64,000 nt of DNA from CAVUFH01 sp963740835 (GCA_963740835.1 CAVUFH010000004.1:124001-188000); one strand, 5' to 3'. Shown: positions 29,151-37,778, counted from the first letter of the stretch. Notes: generated by a model from the letters alone, not told the origin. Numbers and translations are program-made.

Positions 29151-29745
29151 CGGTCGGGATGCTCGGTTTGTAGGTCGGGCGCGATTGTTCGTGCGCGGCG
29201 AGGGCTTCCGCGTGGCGCAAAGTGAGGCCGATGTCGTCGAGACCGTTGACGAGGCGGTATTGGGTGAAATCGTCGAGCTCGAACGGCGCGTCGAGCCCGA
29301 TCGCCGGCGCGGCCACCCGCTTGTGCTCCACGTCGACGACGATCTCGAGTTCCGGATCCTCGTCGATCGCCTCCCACAAGCGTTGCACGACCTCGGTGTC
29401 CACGGTCGCGGCGACGAGGCCCTGCTTCCCGCTGTTGTTGCGGAAGATGTCGGCGAACCGCGGCGAGAGCACCGCCTCGAACCCGTAGTCCATGAGCGCC
29501 CACACCGCGTGCTCGCGGGACGAGCCCGTGCCGAAATTGGATCCGGCGACAAGGATCTTGGCCCCGTCGTGCCGCTCCTGGTTCAGCACGAAGTCGGAGT
29601 TCTCGCGCCAATCGGAGAACAGCCCGGCGCCGAAGCCGGTGCGTTCGACCCGCTTCAGCCAATCGCTCGGGATGATCTGGTCTGTGTCCACATCCGTGCG
29701 CACGAGCGGCACACCGGTGCCGGTGATGACGCGTACCGCGTTCAT
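29134..29745 (-). CDS. leuD: 3-isopropylmalate dehydratase small subunit
   Basis: 203-residue swivel-domain subunit of isopropylmalate isomerase. [17 protein letters not shown] is the family signature, and [18 protein letters not shown] lies at the N-terminus. It works with LeuC to turn 2-isopropylmalate into 3-isopropylmalate. ATG 29745 overlaps the leuC stop as ATGA, so the two subunits are translationally coupled. The leuCD operon is divergent from the IclR-type regulator. Confidence 0.95.
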   Translation of the reverse strand: MNAVRVITGTGVPLVRTDVDTDQIIPSDWLKRVERTGFGAGLFSDWRENSDFVLNQERHDGAKILVAGSNFGTGSSREHAVWALMDYGFEAVLSPRFADIFRNNSGKQGLVAATVDTEVVQRLWEAIDEDPELEIVVDVEHKRVAAPAIGLDAPFELDDFTQYRLVNGLDDIGLTLRHAEALAAHEQSRPTYKPSIPTATSSQ

Positions 29746-31142
29746 GCGAGGTCCTCCGGGGTTGCGAAGTGTCCGGCGATGGCGGTGGCGGCGGCGACGG
29801 CGGGGGACACCAGGTGGGTGCGGCCGCCCTTGCCCTGCCGCCCCTCGAAGTTGCGGTTCGACGTCGATGCGCACCGCTCGCCCGGGGCGAGCTTGTCCGG
29901 GTTCATCGCGAGGCACATCGAACAGCCCGGCTCGCGCCAGTCGAACCCGGCGGCGACGAACACCTGGTCCAGGCCCTCGGCTTCCGCCTGCGCCTTGACC
30001 GCGACCGAACCGGGCACGACGAGCGTGCGCACGCCCGGCTTCACCTTGCGACCGCGCGCGACATCGGCTGCGGCGCGCAGGTCTTCGATGCGCGAGTTGG
30101 TGCACGAACCGATGAACACGGTGTCGACGTCGATCTCGCGCATCGGCGTTCCGGCCCTCAACCCCATGTACGCGAGCGCGCGCTTGGCGGAATCGCGTGC
30201 GCCCTCATCGGGGAGCGCTTCGGGATCGGGCACGGTGGCGTCGATCGGGATCGTCTGGCTCGGGTTCGTCCCCCACGAGACGTGTGGCTCGAGCGTGCGG
30301 GCGTCGATGACGACTTCCTTGTCGAACTGCGCGTCGTCGTCGGTGACGAGCGCCCGCCACGCGTCGAGCGCGCGCTCCCAGTCGCCGCCCTTGGGCGCGA
30401 ACGACTTGCCCTCGAGGTAGGCGAAGGTCGTGTCGTCGGGCGCGATCATGCCGGCGCGCGCGCCGGCTTCGATCGACATGTTGCACACGGTCATGCGACC
30501 TTCCATCGAGAGCGCGCGGATCGCGGCGCCGCGGTACTCGATGACCGAACCGATACCGCCGCCCGTGCCGATGCGGGCGATGATTGCGAGCACGACGTCC
30601 TTCGCGGTGACGCCGGGCGGCAGGTCACCGTCGACGGTGATCGCCATGGTTCCCGGCCGCGTCTGCGGCAGCGTCTGCGTCGCGAGCACGTGCTCGACCT
30701 CGCTCGTACCGATGCCGAACGCGAGCGCACCGAACGCACCGTGCGTCGAGGTGTGGCTGTCGCCGCAGACGATCGTCATGCCCGGCTGGGTGAGGCCCTG
30801 CTCCGGACCGATCACGTGGACGATGCCCTGGCCCGGATCACCCATCGCGTAGCAGCGGATGCCGAACTCGGCGCAGTTGCGCGCGAGCACCTCCATCTGC
30901 GTCGCCGAGATGGGATCCTCGAGCGGGAGGTGCAAGCCGGTCGTGGGCACGTTGTGGTCCATCGTCGCGATCGTGAGGTCGGGCCGCCGGACGCCCCGAC
31001 CTTCGAGTCGCAGTCCGTCGAAGGCCTGTGGCGAGGTCACCTCGTGGACGAGGTGCAGATCGATGAACAGGAGGTCGGGTTCGCCTGCCGCGGCGCGCAC
31101 AACGTGCTCGTCCCACACCTTCTCCGACAGTGTCGTGCCCAT
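29742..31142 (-). CDS. leuC: 3-isopropylmalate dehydratase large subunit
   Basis: 466-residue aconitase-family subunit carrying the catalytic 4Fe-4S cluster. Cluster cysteines appear in [14 protein letters not shown] and [36 protein letters not shown] and [19 protein letters not shown] are further signatures. First gene of leuCD, starting at ATG 31142. The 67-base divergent region to the IclR gene contains a perfect palindrome (31179-31195) that is a likely operator. Confidence 0.96.
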   Translation of the reverse strand: MGTTLSEKVWDEHVVRAAAGEPDLLFIDLHLVHEVTSPQAFDGLRLEGRGVRRPDLTIATMDHNVPTTGLHLPLEDPISATQMEVLARNCAEFGIRCYAMGDPGQGIVHVIGPEQGLTQPGMTIVCGDSHTSTHGAFGALAFGIGTSEVEHVLATQTLPQTRPGTMAITVDGDLPPGVTAKDVVLAIIARIGTGGGIGSVIEYRGAAIRALSMEGRMTVCNMSIEAGARAGMIAPDDTTFAYLEGKSFAPKGGDWERALDAWRALVTDDDAQFDKEVVIDARTLEPHVSWGTNPSQTIPIDATVPDPEALPDEGARDSAKRALAYMGLRAGTPMREIDVDTVFIGSCTNSRIEDLRAAADVARGRKVKPGVRTLVVPGSVAVKAQAEAEGLDQVFVAAGFDWREPGCSMCLAMNPDKLAPGERCASTSNRNFEGRQGKGGRTHLVSPAVAAATAIAGHFATPEDLA

Positions 31143-31178
31143 GACGTGGCCCCTCGTTGTCCAGTCGACGCTTCCTGC

Positions 31179-31195
31179 GTCTCACATAATGAGAC
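31179..31195. promoter_or_regulatory. Palindromic operator in the leuC-iclR divergent region
   Basis: Perfect inverted repeat GTCTCA-cataa-TGAGAC, midway between the divergent leuC and IclR-family genes. A TAGTAT box follows at 31198-31203, seven bases before the regulator GTG, consistent with a leaderless transcript. IclR proteins bind short palindromes of this kind. In Streptomyces (NdgR) and Corynebacterium (LtbR) the IclR regulator divergent from leuCD controls leucine genes, so this is the probable binding site. Direct binding is inferred. Confidence 0.7.
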
Positions 31196-31209
31196 GGTAG
31201 TATCGGTGT

Positions 31210-31938
31210 GTGGACAGTCTAGCGACGAGCACGGCCGATGCCGGGAAGACGAGCGTGCAGACGCTCGACCGGGTGGTCCGCGTGCTCGAGACCGTCGCCG
31301 CGCTCGACAGCTGCTCGCTCGCCGACCTCGTCCGCGAGACCGGTCTGGCCCGGCCGACCGCGTACCGGCTCGCGACCGCCTGCGAGCAGCACGGGTTGCT
31401 CGCCCGCGATCGCGCCGGCCGCTTCCAGCTCGGAGGGCGACTCGTGGGCTGGGGCGCGCAGGCCGCGGGCAGCAGCCGTTTGGTCGACGCAGCCCGGCCG
31501 GTGCTCGCCCGGCTCGCGGCGACGACCGGCGAGAGCACACAGTTGTACGTGCGCGACGGCGCGCACCGGATCTGCGTCGCGGTGCACGAACGGCCCAGCG
31601 GCCTGCGCGACACCGTGCCGCTCGGCGCGGTGATGCCCCTCACCAAGGGGTCGGGCGGCAAGGTGCTGCTGGCGTGGTCACCCGATCGGGACGATTTCGA
31701 TGTGACGCCCGCGGTCTTGGCCGGCGTCCGCGCGCAGGGGTTCGCCCAGAGCATCGGCGAGCGCGAGGCGGGCGTGGCGAGCGTGAGCGCACCGGTGTGC
31801 GCGCCCGACGGGCGGGTGCTCGCGGCGATCAGCGTCAGCGGCCCGGCCGAGCGCATGGACGCGGCCGCGATCGGCCGATTCACGAGCGCGGTGCTCGGTG
31901 CGGCGGCGGTCGTAGCCCGAGGCGTCACGTCGGAGTAA
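31210..31938 (+). CDS. IclR-family transcriptional regulator of leucine genes (NdgR/LtbR-like)
   Basis: 242-residue regulator. The N-terminal winged helix-turn-helix (about 18-80; TLDRVVRVLETVAALDSCSL, GLARPTAYRLATACEQHGLL) is followed by the IclR effector domain (PVLARLAATTGESTQLYVRD, GSGGKVLLAWS, FAQSIGEREAGVASVSAPV). The arrangement divergent from leuCD is conserved in actinobacteria, where the orthologues NdgR and LtbR regulate leuCD and other amino-acid genes. The start is GTG 31210, placed seven bases after a TAGTAT box, so the mRNA may be leaderless and autoregulated through the palindrome just upstream. Confidence 0.86.
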   Translation: MDSLATSTADAGKTSVQTLDRVVRVLETVAALDSCSLADLVRETGLARPTAYRLATACEQHGLLARDRAGRFQLGGRLVGWGAQAAGSSRLVDAARPVLARLAATTGESTQLYVRDGAHRICVAVHERPSGLRDTVPLGAVMPLTKGSGGKVLLAWSPDRDDFDVTPAVLAGVRAQGFAQSIGEREAGVASVSAPVCAPDGRVLAAISVSGPAERMDAAAIGRFTSAVLGAAAVVARGVTSE

Positions 31939-31973
31939 CAAGGGCGAAACAATCCCCTCGTACCGTCGGCCGC

Positions 31974-32489
31974 GTGAACGTCGAAGTCCTGCACTGGCCC
32001 GAAGACGAGCCCCGCGTGGCGGAGATGCGGACGCGCGGTGTGGCTCGCCTGCTCGTCGTCACCGACGGCGCGGCACCCGACGCGCCGGACTGTCTCGAGG
32101 ACTGGGTGTTCGCGTCCGCCTCGGACACCGAGCGCGAAGCCCGGCGCCGCGCGCTCAGCCGGCGTGCGGAGGCGCATGGTGTCGTGCCCCTGCTCGACGG
32201 CGACGGGCTGCTCCATCACCGGGACCACTGGGTCTCACTGTCGCCGGTCGAGCAGGCGTTGGCCGCCGCGCTGCTGGACCGGTTCGGCGCGGTCGTCGCC
32301 CGCGACACTTTGGCGATGCGGGCGTGGCCCGAGGGGCTGCCGACCCGCAACGCGCTCGACGTGCACGTGTTGCGGCTCCGCCGCCGGATCTCGCCACTCG
32401 GTCTCGAGATCCGGACCGTGCGGGCGCGCGGGTACCTGCTGCAAGCCGCGAGCACCAACGGCAACGGCAACGGCAACGGTCAGCACTGA
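31974..32489 (+). CDS. Winged-helix DNA-binding protein with degenerate receiver-like N-terminus
   Basis: 171-residue protein. The C-terminal half (about 75-158) is an OmpR-type winged helix: WVSLSPVEQALAAALLDRFG, NALDVHVLRLRRRISPLGL and IRTVRARGYLL. The N-terminal 70 residues resemble a receiver fold by strand pattern (VARLLVVTDGAAPDAPDCLE) but lack the Asp pair and phosphoacceptor Asp, so it is probably an atypical orphan regulator that is not phosphorylated. The C-terminus is a run of Asn-Gly repeats encoded by aacggc units (about 32457-32480). GTG 31974 lies 35 bases after the IclR gene. Confidence 0.7.
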   Translation: MNVEVLHWPEDEPRVAEMRTRGVARLLVVTDGAAPDAPDCLEDWVFASASDTEREARRRALSRRAEAHGVVPLLDGDGLLHHRDHWVSLSPVEQALAAALLDRFGAVVARDTLAMRAWPEGLPTRNALDVHVLRLRRRISPLGLEIRTVRARGYLLQAASTNGNGNGNGQH

Positions 32490-32537
32490 CACCTGCAGAC
32501 CTCACGATCGGCATGACGACCGGATAGACATCCCGGC

Positions 32538-34304
32538 GTGAGACTCGGGGTCGACACCGGCGGGACGTTCACGGATGCCGTCGACGGCGACGGGCGGGTC
32601 GCGAAGGTGTTGTCGACCCGCGACGACCCGGCACGCGCGGTCGACGGCGCGGTGCGCGAGCTCGCGGGCGCCGCCCGGCCGGAAGTCCTCGCGCACGGCA
32701 CCACGGTGGCCACCAACGCGCTGCTCGAACGACGCGGCGCGCGCGTGGCCCTCGTGACGACGCGCGGGTTCGCCGACATCATTGAGATCGCCCGCCAGCA
32801 CCGGCCGTCGCTGTACGACCCGTTCGTCGACCGGCCCATCCCGCTCGTATCGCGAGCGTGGCGCTTCGAGATCGATGAGCGCCTCGATGCCGTTGGCGCC
32901 GTGCTGACGCAATGGGACGGCGCGCTCCCGGCGCTGCCGCGCGACGTGGAAGCGGTTGCGCTCTGTCTCGTGCACTCGGATCGCAACGCCGAACCCGAAG
33001 CCAGGGTCGCCGCGACTCTCCGCGCACGCGGATACGACGTGACCGTGTCGAGCGAGCTCTCGCCCGAGTTCCGCGAGTACGAGCGCACGGTCACCACGGT
33101 CGTCAACGCGTACCTGCGGCCCGCGTGCGGTCCGTACCTGGAACGTATCGCCGCGTTCGCGGGCGAGGTACTCGTGATGACGTCGGCCGGCGGTCTGGTC
33201 GCGATCTCCGACGCACAGCGGGCCCCGGCCGCGCTGCTGCTCTCCGGCCCCGCCGGCGGAGTGCGAGCCGCCGCCGCGGTGGCCGCCGCGTGCGGCCATC
33301 CCGACGCGGTGACCTTCGACATGGGTGGGACGAGCACGGACGTGTGCCTCGTGCGCGGCGGCGTGCCCGAGCCCGCGGCGCAACGCGACGTCGGCGGGTT
33401 CCCGATCCGGCTGCCTGCGCTCGACATCCACACCATCGGTGCCGGGGGCGGATCGATCGCGCGCCTCGACCCGGGCGGCGCGCTGGTCGTCGGCCCCGAG
33501 AGCGCAGGTGCGACGCCGGGTCCCGCGGCCTACGGAAGGGGTGGGATCGCCGCGACCGTGACCGACGCGGACCTCGTGCTCGGCCGCATCGACGATCGCG
33601 CGACGTTCCCGGGGTTGGGGAAACTCGACGCGTCGGCCGCACACGATGCGTTGGCGCGCGCCGGCGTCGATGCGGCGGGCGTCGTTGCCGTGGTCGACGC
33701 CGCGATGGAGCAAGCTGTACGCGCGGTCACCGTGGCACGCGGCGTCGACCCGCGCGGGCTCGCGTTGGTCGCGTTCGGCGGCGCCGGGCCGTTGCATGCG
33801 TGCGCGATCGCCGACGCACTCGGCATGCCGGCGGTCATCGTGCCGCCCCGCGCCGGCGTTGGCTCCGCGGTCGGTCTGCTGGCGTCCCCCCGCGGCCAGG
33901 AGGTCGTGCGTTCGTTCGGCGGCGAGTCGCTCGCGGACGCGCGCGCCGAGGTCGCGGCTCTCGCGCGCGATCGCGTCGGCGCCGATGCCGTCGTCGAGAC
34001 GGCCGTCGACTGCCGCTACGTCGGGCAGAGCCACGAGATCACGGTGGCGTCACCCGAGGACTTCCCGCGCGAGCACGAACGGCGCAACGGTCACGCGCGG
34101 CCCGGCGCGCCGGTCGAAGTAGTAGCCGTGCGAGCGCGCGCCACTGCTTCTGCGCCGCTCGACGTGGCCGACCTGCCCGCCGTCGTGCGTGCCGTCGTGC
34201 GTGGACCCGCGGTCGTGGCCGAACCCGACTGCACCGTGTGGATCCCGGCCGGATGGGTGGCGGAACCGCGCGCCCTCGGCGCATGGGTCCTCACCCGCAC
34301 CTAG
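32538..34304 (+). CDS. Hydantoinase A / 5-oxoprolinase family ATPase subunit
   Basis: 588-residue HyuA-type subunit of an ATP-dependent cyclic-amide hydrolase (hydantoin, 5-oxoproline or carboxylase-type acetone/acetophenone relatives). The ASKHA nucleotide-binding signatures are present: LGVDTGGTFTDAV at the start, VTFDMGGTSTDVCLV in the middle, and HTIGAGGGSIARLD after it. It is shorter than the usual 650-700 residues because the C-terminal domain is reduced. The HyuB-type partner follows after 64 bases on the same strand, so they form the two-subunit enzyme. Substrate not determinable. Confidence 0.83.
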   Translation: MRLGVDTGGTFTDAVDGDGRVAKVLSTRDDPARAVDGAVRELAGAARPEVLAHGTTVATNALLERRGARVALVTTRGFADIIEIARQHRPSLYDPFVDRPIPLVSRAWRFEIDERLDAVGAVLTQWDGALPALPRDVEAVALCLVHSDRNAEPEARVAATLRARGYDVTVSSELSPEFREYERTVTTVVNAYLRPACGPYLERIAAFAGEVLVMTSAGGLVAISDAQRAPAALLLSGPAGGVRAAAAVAAACGHPDAVTFDMGGTSTDVCLVRGGVPEPAAQRDVGGFPIRLPALDIHTIGAGGGSIARLDPGGALVVGPESAGATPGPAAYGRGGIAATVTDADLVLGRIDDRATFPGLGKLDASAAHDALARAGVDAAGVVAVVDAAMEQAVRAVTVARGVDPRGLALVAFGGAGPLHACAIADALGMPAVIVPPRAGVGSAVGLLASPRGQEVVRSFGGESLADARAEVAALARDRVGADAVVETAVDCRYVGQSHEITVASPEDFPREHERRNGHARPGAPVEVVAVRARATASAPLDVADLPAVVRAVVRGPAVVAEPDCTVWIPAGWVAEPRALGAWVLTRT

Positions 34305-34368
34305 CCTTCTAACTTGCGTGAGTTCGGCCATCGCGCGGGTGGGTGAAGTCACGCAAGTATGGAGCTCG

Positions 34369-35904
34369 ATGGACGCGGCCGAGTTGCAGGTGTTGATCTC
34401 CCGGCTCACGGGAGTGGCCGAGGAGATGGGCGCGGTGCTGCGCCGCGCCGCGTACAGCCCGAACATCAAGGAGCGGGCCGACTGCTCGGCCGCGCTGTTC
34501 ACTGCCGACGGCGCGCTGCTCGTGCAGGCCGAGCACATCCCGGTGCATCTCGGTTCGATGCCGGCGGCGGTAGGCGCTGCGATCGACGTGTGGGGCTCGC
34601 GGCTCGGGCCGGGTGAGCAGGTGATCCTCAACGATCCCTTCGCGGGCGGCACCCACCTCAACGACGTCACGATGGTTGCGCCCGCGTTCGCCGCGGACGG
34701 CACGCTCGTCGGCTGGGCCGCGAACCGCGCGCACCACGCGGACCTCGGGGGCATGGCGCCGGGGTCGATGCCCCCGGAAGCAACCGAGATCTATCAGGAA
34801 GGGCTACGGATCCCGCCTGTGCGCGACACACCCGAGGTCGAGGCGATCTTCGTCGCCGCATCCCGCACGCCGGAGGAACGACGCGGGGACCTCGACGCGC
34901 AGCGCGGTGCCAACCGACTCGGCGTCGCCCGGCTGCTCGATCTCGCGAGTGCGCCGTTCGACGCGATCGTCGAGTACGGCGAGCGCCGCATGCGCGCCGC
35001 GCTCCGAGCGCTCCCGGACGGAGTCTTCGAGTTCGAGGACTGGCTCGACTCGACCGGGGGACCCTCAGGATCGCAACCGGCGCGGATCTCGGTGCGGGTC
35101 ACCGTGACCGGCGACGAGATCACCTTTGACTTCCGCGGCAGCGACGATCAGCGGCCGGGCACGGTGAACGCGGTGGAGGCGGTGACGGTGAGTGCCGTCG
35201 CGTTCGCGATCCGTTCGGTCACCGACCCGTCGATCCCCGCGAACGGCGGCGCGCTGCGACCGGTTCACGTCATCACGCGGCCGGGGTCGATCGTTGCCGC
35301 ACAACCGCCCGTGGCCGTCGGTGCCGGCAACGTCGAGGTGAGCCAGCGCGTCGCGGACGTATGCCTCGGCGCGCTTTCCCTCGCCGTACCCCAGCGGGTG
35401 GGCGCGGCGTCGCAGGGGACGATGAACAACGTGCTCATCGGTGGCGCGACGTGGGTCTATTACGAGACGGTCGGCGGCGGGCAGGGTGGGCGTCCGGGTC
35501 CACGCCCGGGGATGAGCGGCGTCCACACTGCGATGACCAACACGCAGGACACTCCGGTCGAGGCGCTCGAGCGCGCGTTCGCGATGCGCGTCCGCCGCTA
35601 CGCGCTCCGCCGCGATTCCGGTGGTGCCGGCGCGGCTCCAGGTGGCGACGGCATCGAACGCGACCTCGAGATGCTCGAGACCGTGACCGTCTCGCTCGTC
35701 ACCGAACGACGTGCGTCGCAACCGTGGGGCCTCGCGGGCGGTGAGCCGGGCGCGTCCGGCGAGAACTGGTTGCTGCCGGGCGGCGACGAAGGCCGTGCCG
35801 CACGACTCGCCGACAAGTGCACGGTGACGCTGCAAGCGGGCGACGTTCTGCGCATCCGCACGCCCGGGGGCGGCGGCTGGGGCCGCGGCGGCCAACAGGC
35901 GTGA
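34369..35904 (+). CDS. Hydantoinase B / 5-oxoprolinase family subunit
   Basis: 511-residue HyuB-type subunit. Signatures: SPNIKERADCSAALFTADG, HLGSMPAAVGA, DPFAGGTHLNDVTMVAP and RAHHADLGGMAPGSMP. The C-terminal GGGQGGRPGPRPGMSGVHT segment and the glycine-rich end TPGGGGWG are also standard. ATG 34369 is supported by GGAG five bases upstream; an in-frame GTG at 34318 is the alternative. It pairs with the preceding HyuA-type gene. Its stop overlaps the NUDIX gene start as GTGA. Confidence 0.86.
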   Translation: MDAAELQVLISRLTGVAEEMGAVLRRAAYSPNIKERADCSAALFTADGALLVQAEHIPVHLGSMPAAVGAAIDVWGSRLGPGEQVILNDPFAGGTHLNDVTMVAPAFAADGTLVGWAANRAHHADLGGMAPGSMPPEATEIYQEGLRIPPVRDTPEVEAIFVAASRTPEERRGDLDAQRGANRLGVARLLDLASAPFDAIVEYGERRMRAALRALPDGVFEFEDWLDSTGGPSGSQPARISVRVTVTGDEITFDFRGSDDQRPGTVNAVEAVTVSAVAFAIRSVTDPSIPANGGALRPVHVITRPGSIVAAQPPVAVGAGNVEVSQRVADVCLGALSLAVPQRVGAASQGTMNNVLIGGATWVYYETVGGGQGGRPGPRPGMSGVHTAMTNTQDTPVEALERAFAMRVRRYALRRDSGGAGAAPGGDGIERDLEMLETVTVSLVTERRASQPWGLAGGEPGASGENWLLPGGDEGRAARLADKCTVTLQAGDVLRIRTPGGGGWGRGGQQA

Positions 35905-36470
35905 GCGACATCGCCGCGGCCCTGCGCGCGTACGTCCCGCGCTCGGTCATCGAGGAACGCGACGTGGCGCGTGTGCACGCTCTCCTCGACGGCGCCGATC
36001 CCTGGTCTCGCCGCGCACCGTTGCACGTCACCGGCTCGGCGCTGGTGGTGCACCCGCCGACGCGACGGGTCTTGCTGCGCTGGCACGCGCGTATGCACGC
36101 GTGGCTGCAGGTCGGTGGGCACGGAGAGCCGGGCGAGGCCTCACCGTTCCTCGTCGCGACCCGGGAGGCCGCCGAAGAGACCGGCCTCGACGATCTGGTG
36201 GCATGGCCCGATCGCGCGGTGCCCTGGCTCGTCCACGTCGTGATCGTGCCGGTGCCGGCGGCCCGCGGTGAGCACGCGCACGAGCACGCCGACTTCCGCT
36301 ATGTGCTCGCGACGGAATTCCCCGACACCATCGTTGCCGAGGACGCCTCGGCGCGACTGCGATGGTGCACCCTCGACGACGCGGCGCGCCTCGCCGGCAA
36401 GGACAACCTGTGCGTCACGCTCACGCGCGTCGCCGAAGTACTTCCCGTCGCGCCCGGGCCGGGCTCGTGA
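35901..36470 (+). CDS. NUDIX hydrolase
   Basis: 189-residue NUDIX-fold pyrophosphohydrolase. The Nudix box is readable as GGHGEPGEASPFLVATREAAEE followed by TGL, read in two pieces: GGHGEPGE and REAAEETGL, carrying the Mg-binding glutamates. Substrate unknown; possibly nucleotide sugars or oxidised nucleotides. GTG 35901 overlaps the previous stop (GTGA), so it is translationally coupled to the hydantoinase B gene, though no joint role is evident. Confidence 0.83.
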   Translation: MSDIAAALRAYVPRSVIEERDVARVHALLDGADPWSRRAPLHVTGSALVVHPPTRRVLLRWHARMHAWLQVGGHGEPGEASPFLVATREAAEETGLDDLVAWPDRAVPWLVHVVIVPVPAARGEHAHEHADFRYVLATEFPDTIVAEDASARLRWCTLDDAARLAGKDNLCVTLTRVAEVLPVAPGPGS

Positions 36471-36504
36471 ACATCGCCATCTGACCGACCGCGACACGAC
36501 GACA

Positions 36505-37074
36505 ATGACGGGCATGATGACCGCGACCGACGTGCTCTACGTGCTCGATCTCCTCGAGGGGGTAGGAATCGTCGCGTGGGTCGACGGTGGTTGGGGTGTC
36601 GACGCGCTGCTCGGCGAACAGACCCGTGACCACAACGACCTCGACCTCGCGATCGACCATTTCGACGTCGACGGCTATCGAGCGACGATGGGCGCGAGCG
36701 GATTCCACGCGACGGAGACACTCCACGCGACGCCCACCAACTTCGTCATGACCGACCGGAACGGACGGGAGGTGGACGTGCATCTCGTCGATCGAGACGT
36801 CGTGGTCGCCGTCGCGGGCGCGATCGATGTCTACGGTCCGAACGGCCTCGCGTACGAGGTCGGGTCGCTCGACGCGACCGGAACGATCGGCGGTCGCACC
36901 GTGCGGTGTTGCACCGCAGACTTCATGGTGCGGTCGCACACCACGTATGAACCGGACCTCGACGACGCGCGCGACGTGTTCGCCCTGTGCGAACGGTTCG
37001 CGATACCGCTCCCGCAGATGTACGAGCGGTTCCGCGACGCGGTCAGCCGCGGGGCCGGACCCCGACGACCGTGA
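36505..37074 (+). CDS. Nucleotidyltransferase-fold protein, aminoglycoside/lincosamide nucleotidyltransferase-like
   Basis: 189-residue minimal nucleotidyltransferase. VAWVDGGWGVDALLGEQT followed by DHNDLDLAID is the active-site segment: the GGW turn plus DLDLAI with the two metal-binding aspartates, and a third acidic residue in REVDVHLVD. The pattern is close to ANT(2'')- and Lnu-type enzymes that adenylylate aminoglycosides or lincosamides, but a resistance function cannot be assigned by eye. The start is taken at ATG 36505; further ATGs at 36514 and 36517 are possible. The 3' end overlaps greA on the opposite strand by 32 bases. Confidence 0.72.
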   Translation: MTGMMTATDVLYVLDLLEGVGIVAWVDGGWGVDALLGEQTRDHNDLDLAIDHFDVDGYRATMGASGFHATETLHATPTNFVMTDRNGREVDVHLVDRDVVVAVAGAIDVYGPNGLAYEVGSLDATGTIGGRTVRCCTADFMVRSHTTYEPDLDDARDVFALCERFAIPLPQMYERFRDAVSRGAGPRRP

Positions 37075-37513
37075 CCGAGAGCTCGCGGCGCGGGCCCTGG
37101 TACGTGACGCTCGTGCCCGGCGCCGCCCCCAGGATGGCCTGCCCTAACGGCGAGTTGGGGGAGAGCACGTCGTAGGTCTCGTCCCGCTCCTCGATCGAAC
37201 CGACGAGATAGGTGGTTGCGTCTTCGTCGCCGTCGTAGCGGAGGTCGACGAGGCAACCGGGTTCGACCACATCGCCCGCCGCGTTCTCGACAACGACCGC
37301 GGTCTTGAGGATCTGCTCGATCTGGCGGACGCGCGCCTCGCTCTTGCCCTGCTCGTCCTTGGCTGCGTCGTAGTCGGCGTTCTCGCTGATGTCCCCGAGC
37401 TCGCGTGCGCGCTCGATGGCGAGCGAGAGCTCGCGGCGGTACTCACCGGTCCGCCACGCCAATTCCTCGCGCAGCCGCTCGTGGGCCTGGGGCGAAAGGT
37501 GTGACTCAACCAT
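37043..37513 (-). CDS. greA: Transcription elongation factor GreA
   Basis: 156-residue secondary-channel factor that triggers RNA cleavage by stalled RNA polymerase. The N-terminal coiled coil (residues about 5-78) carries the acidic tip in [16 protein letters not shown], and the C-terminal FKBP-like domain includes [29 protein letters not shown] and [10 protein letters not shown]. Length and order match GreA. ATG 37513 is chosen because MVESHLS begins the coiled coil. It is divergent from the leuB leader region. Confidence 0.93.
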   Translation of the reverse strand: MVESHLSPQAHERLREELAWRTGEYRRELSLAIERARELGDISENADYDAAKDEQGKSEARVRQIEQILKTAVVVENAAGDVVEPGCLVDLRYDGDEDATTYLVGSIEERDETYDVLSPNSPLGQAILGAAPGTSVTYQGPRRELSVTVVGVRPRG

Positions 37514-37554
37514 GGTCGGGCAGGGTACCCAAGGACCGGAGGGGTTTGACATGG

Positions 37555-37635
37555 GTGTGGTCCGGCGCGATCCTGGTCGTTTCTGTGACTCTGCGACCGG
37601 CACGCCTCGACGCATTCGTCATCGTCATTCCGTAA
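37555..37635 (+). CDS. Branched-chain leader peptide upstream of leuB-ilvE-cimA
   Basis: A 26-residue reading frame from GTG 37555 to TAA 37633-37635. Eleven of 26 residues are Val, Ile or Leu, arranged as AILVV, SVTL and a terminal FVIVIP. A hairpin starts at the base after the stop and a T-tailed terminator follows. GGAGGGG lies at 37538-37544, ten bases before this GTG. The same site is better spaced for ATG 37551, which is in the leuB frame and would give leuB a 76-residue Arg-rich extension unlike the family. I therefore favour the leader reading. Role inferred: attenuation by charged Val, Ile and Leu tRNAs. Confidence 0.65.
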   Translation: MWSGAILVVSVTLRPARLDAFVIVIP

Positions 37636-37657
37636 GCGAACGCCGCCCGGCGTTCGC
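37636..37657 (+). promoter_or_regulatory. Leader hairpin directly after the leader-peptide stop
   Basis: Perfect 10-bp inverted repeat GCGAACGCCG-cc-CGGCGTTCGC that begins at the first base after the leader TAA. In an attenuator this would be the pause or competing hairpin, disturbed when a ribosome stalls or occupies the stop codon. Confidence 0.75.
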
Positions 37658-37661
37658 TCGC

Positions 37662-37691
37662 AACCGTCCACGTCCACGTGGACGGTTTTTT
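37662..37691 (+). terminator. Intrinsic terminator (attenuator) upstream of leuB
   Basis: Perfect 10-bp inverted repeat AACCGTCCAC / GTGGACGGTT with a 6-nt loop, ending in a run of six T (37686-37691). It lies between the branched-chain leader peptide and leuB with no gene ending here on the plus strand, so it fits an attenuator better than an end-of-operon terminator. Confidence 0.85.
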
Positions 37692-37713
37692 CGTGAAAGG
37701 ACGGGAACTCAAC

Positions 37714-37770
37714 GTGCGGACGCAGTGGAGGCCCGCGAGCCGAAGGCCGCTCGGCGCGAAGCGAAGGGAG
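37714..37770 (+). repeat. Single diverged copy of the 69-bp repeat, supplying the leuB ribosome binding site (locus C)
   Basis: Starts gtgcggacgcagtggaggc and ends gcgaagcgaagggag, the same ends as the repeats at 3350-3765 and 52340-52607, with a different foldable middle (cgagc with gctcg). Its terminal gaaggga lies eight bases before the leuB ATG. Confidence 0.8.
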
Positions 37771-37778
37771 CGGTTGGC

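Noticed and set aside
36505..37074. Confident antibiotic-resistance gene call
   Set aside because: The active-site pattern resembles ANT(2'')/Lnu enzymes, but minimal nucleotidyltransferases of other roles share it and no resistance context is present.
37551..37778. N-terminal extension of LeuB from ATG 37551
   Set aside because: It would cross two hairpins and add 76 Arg-rich residues unlike LeuB. I kept it only as a caveat because the ribosome binding site spacing is good.
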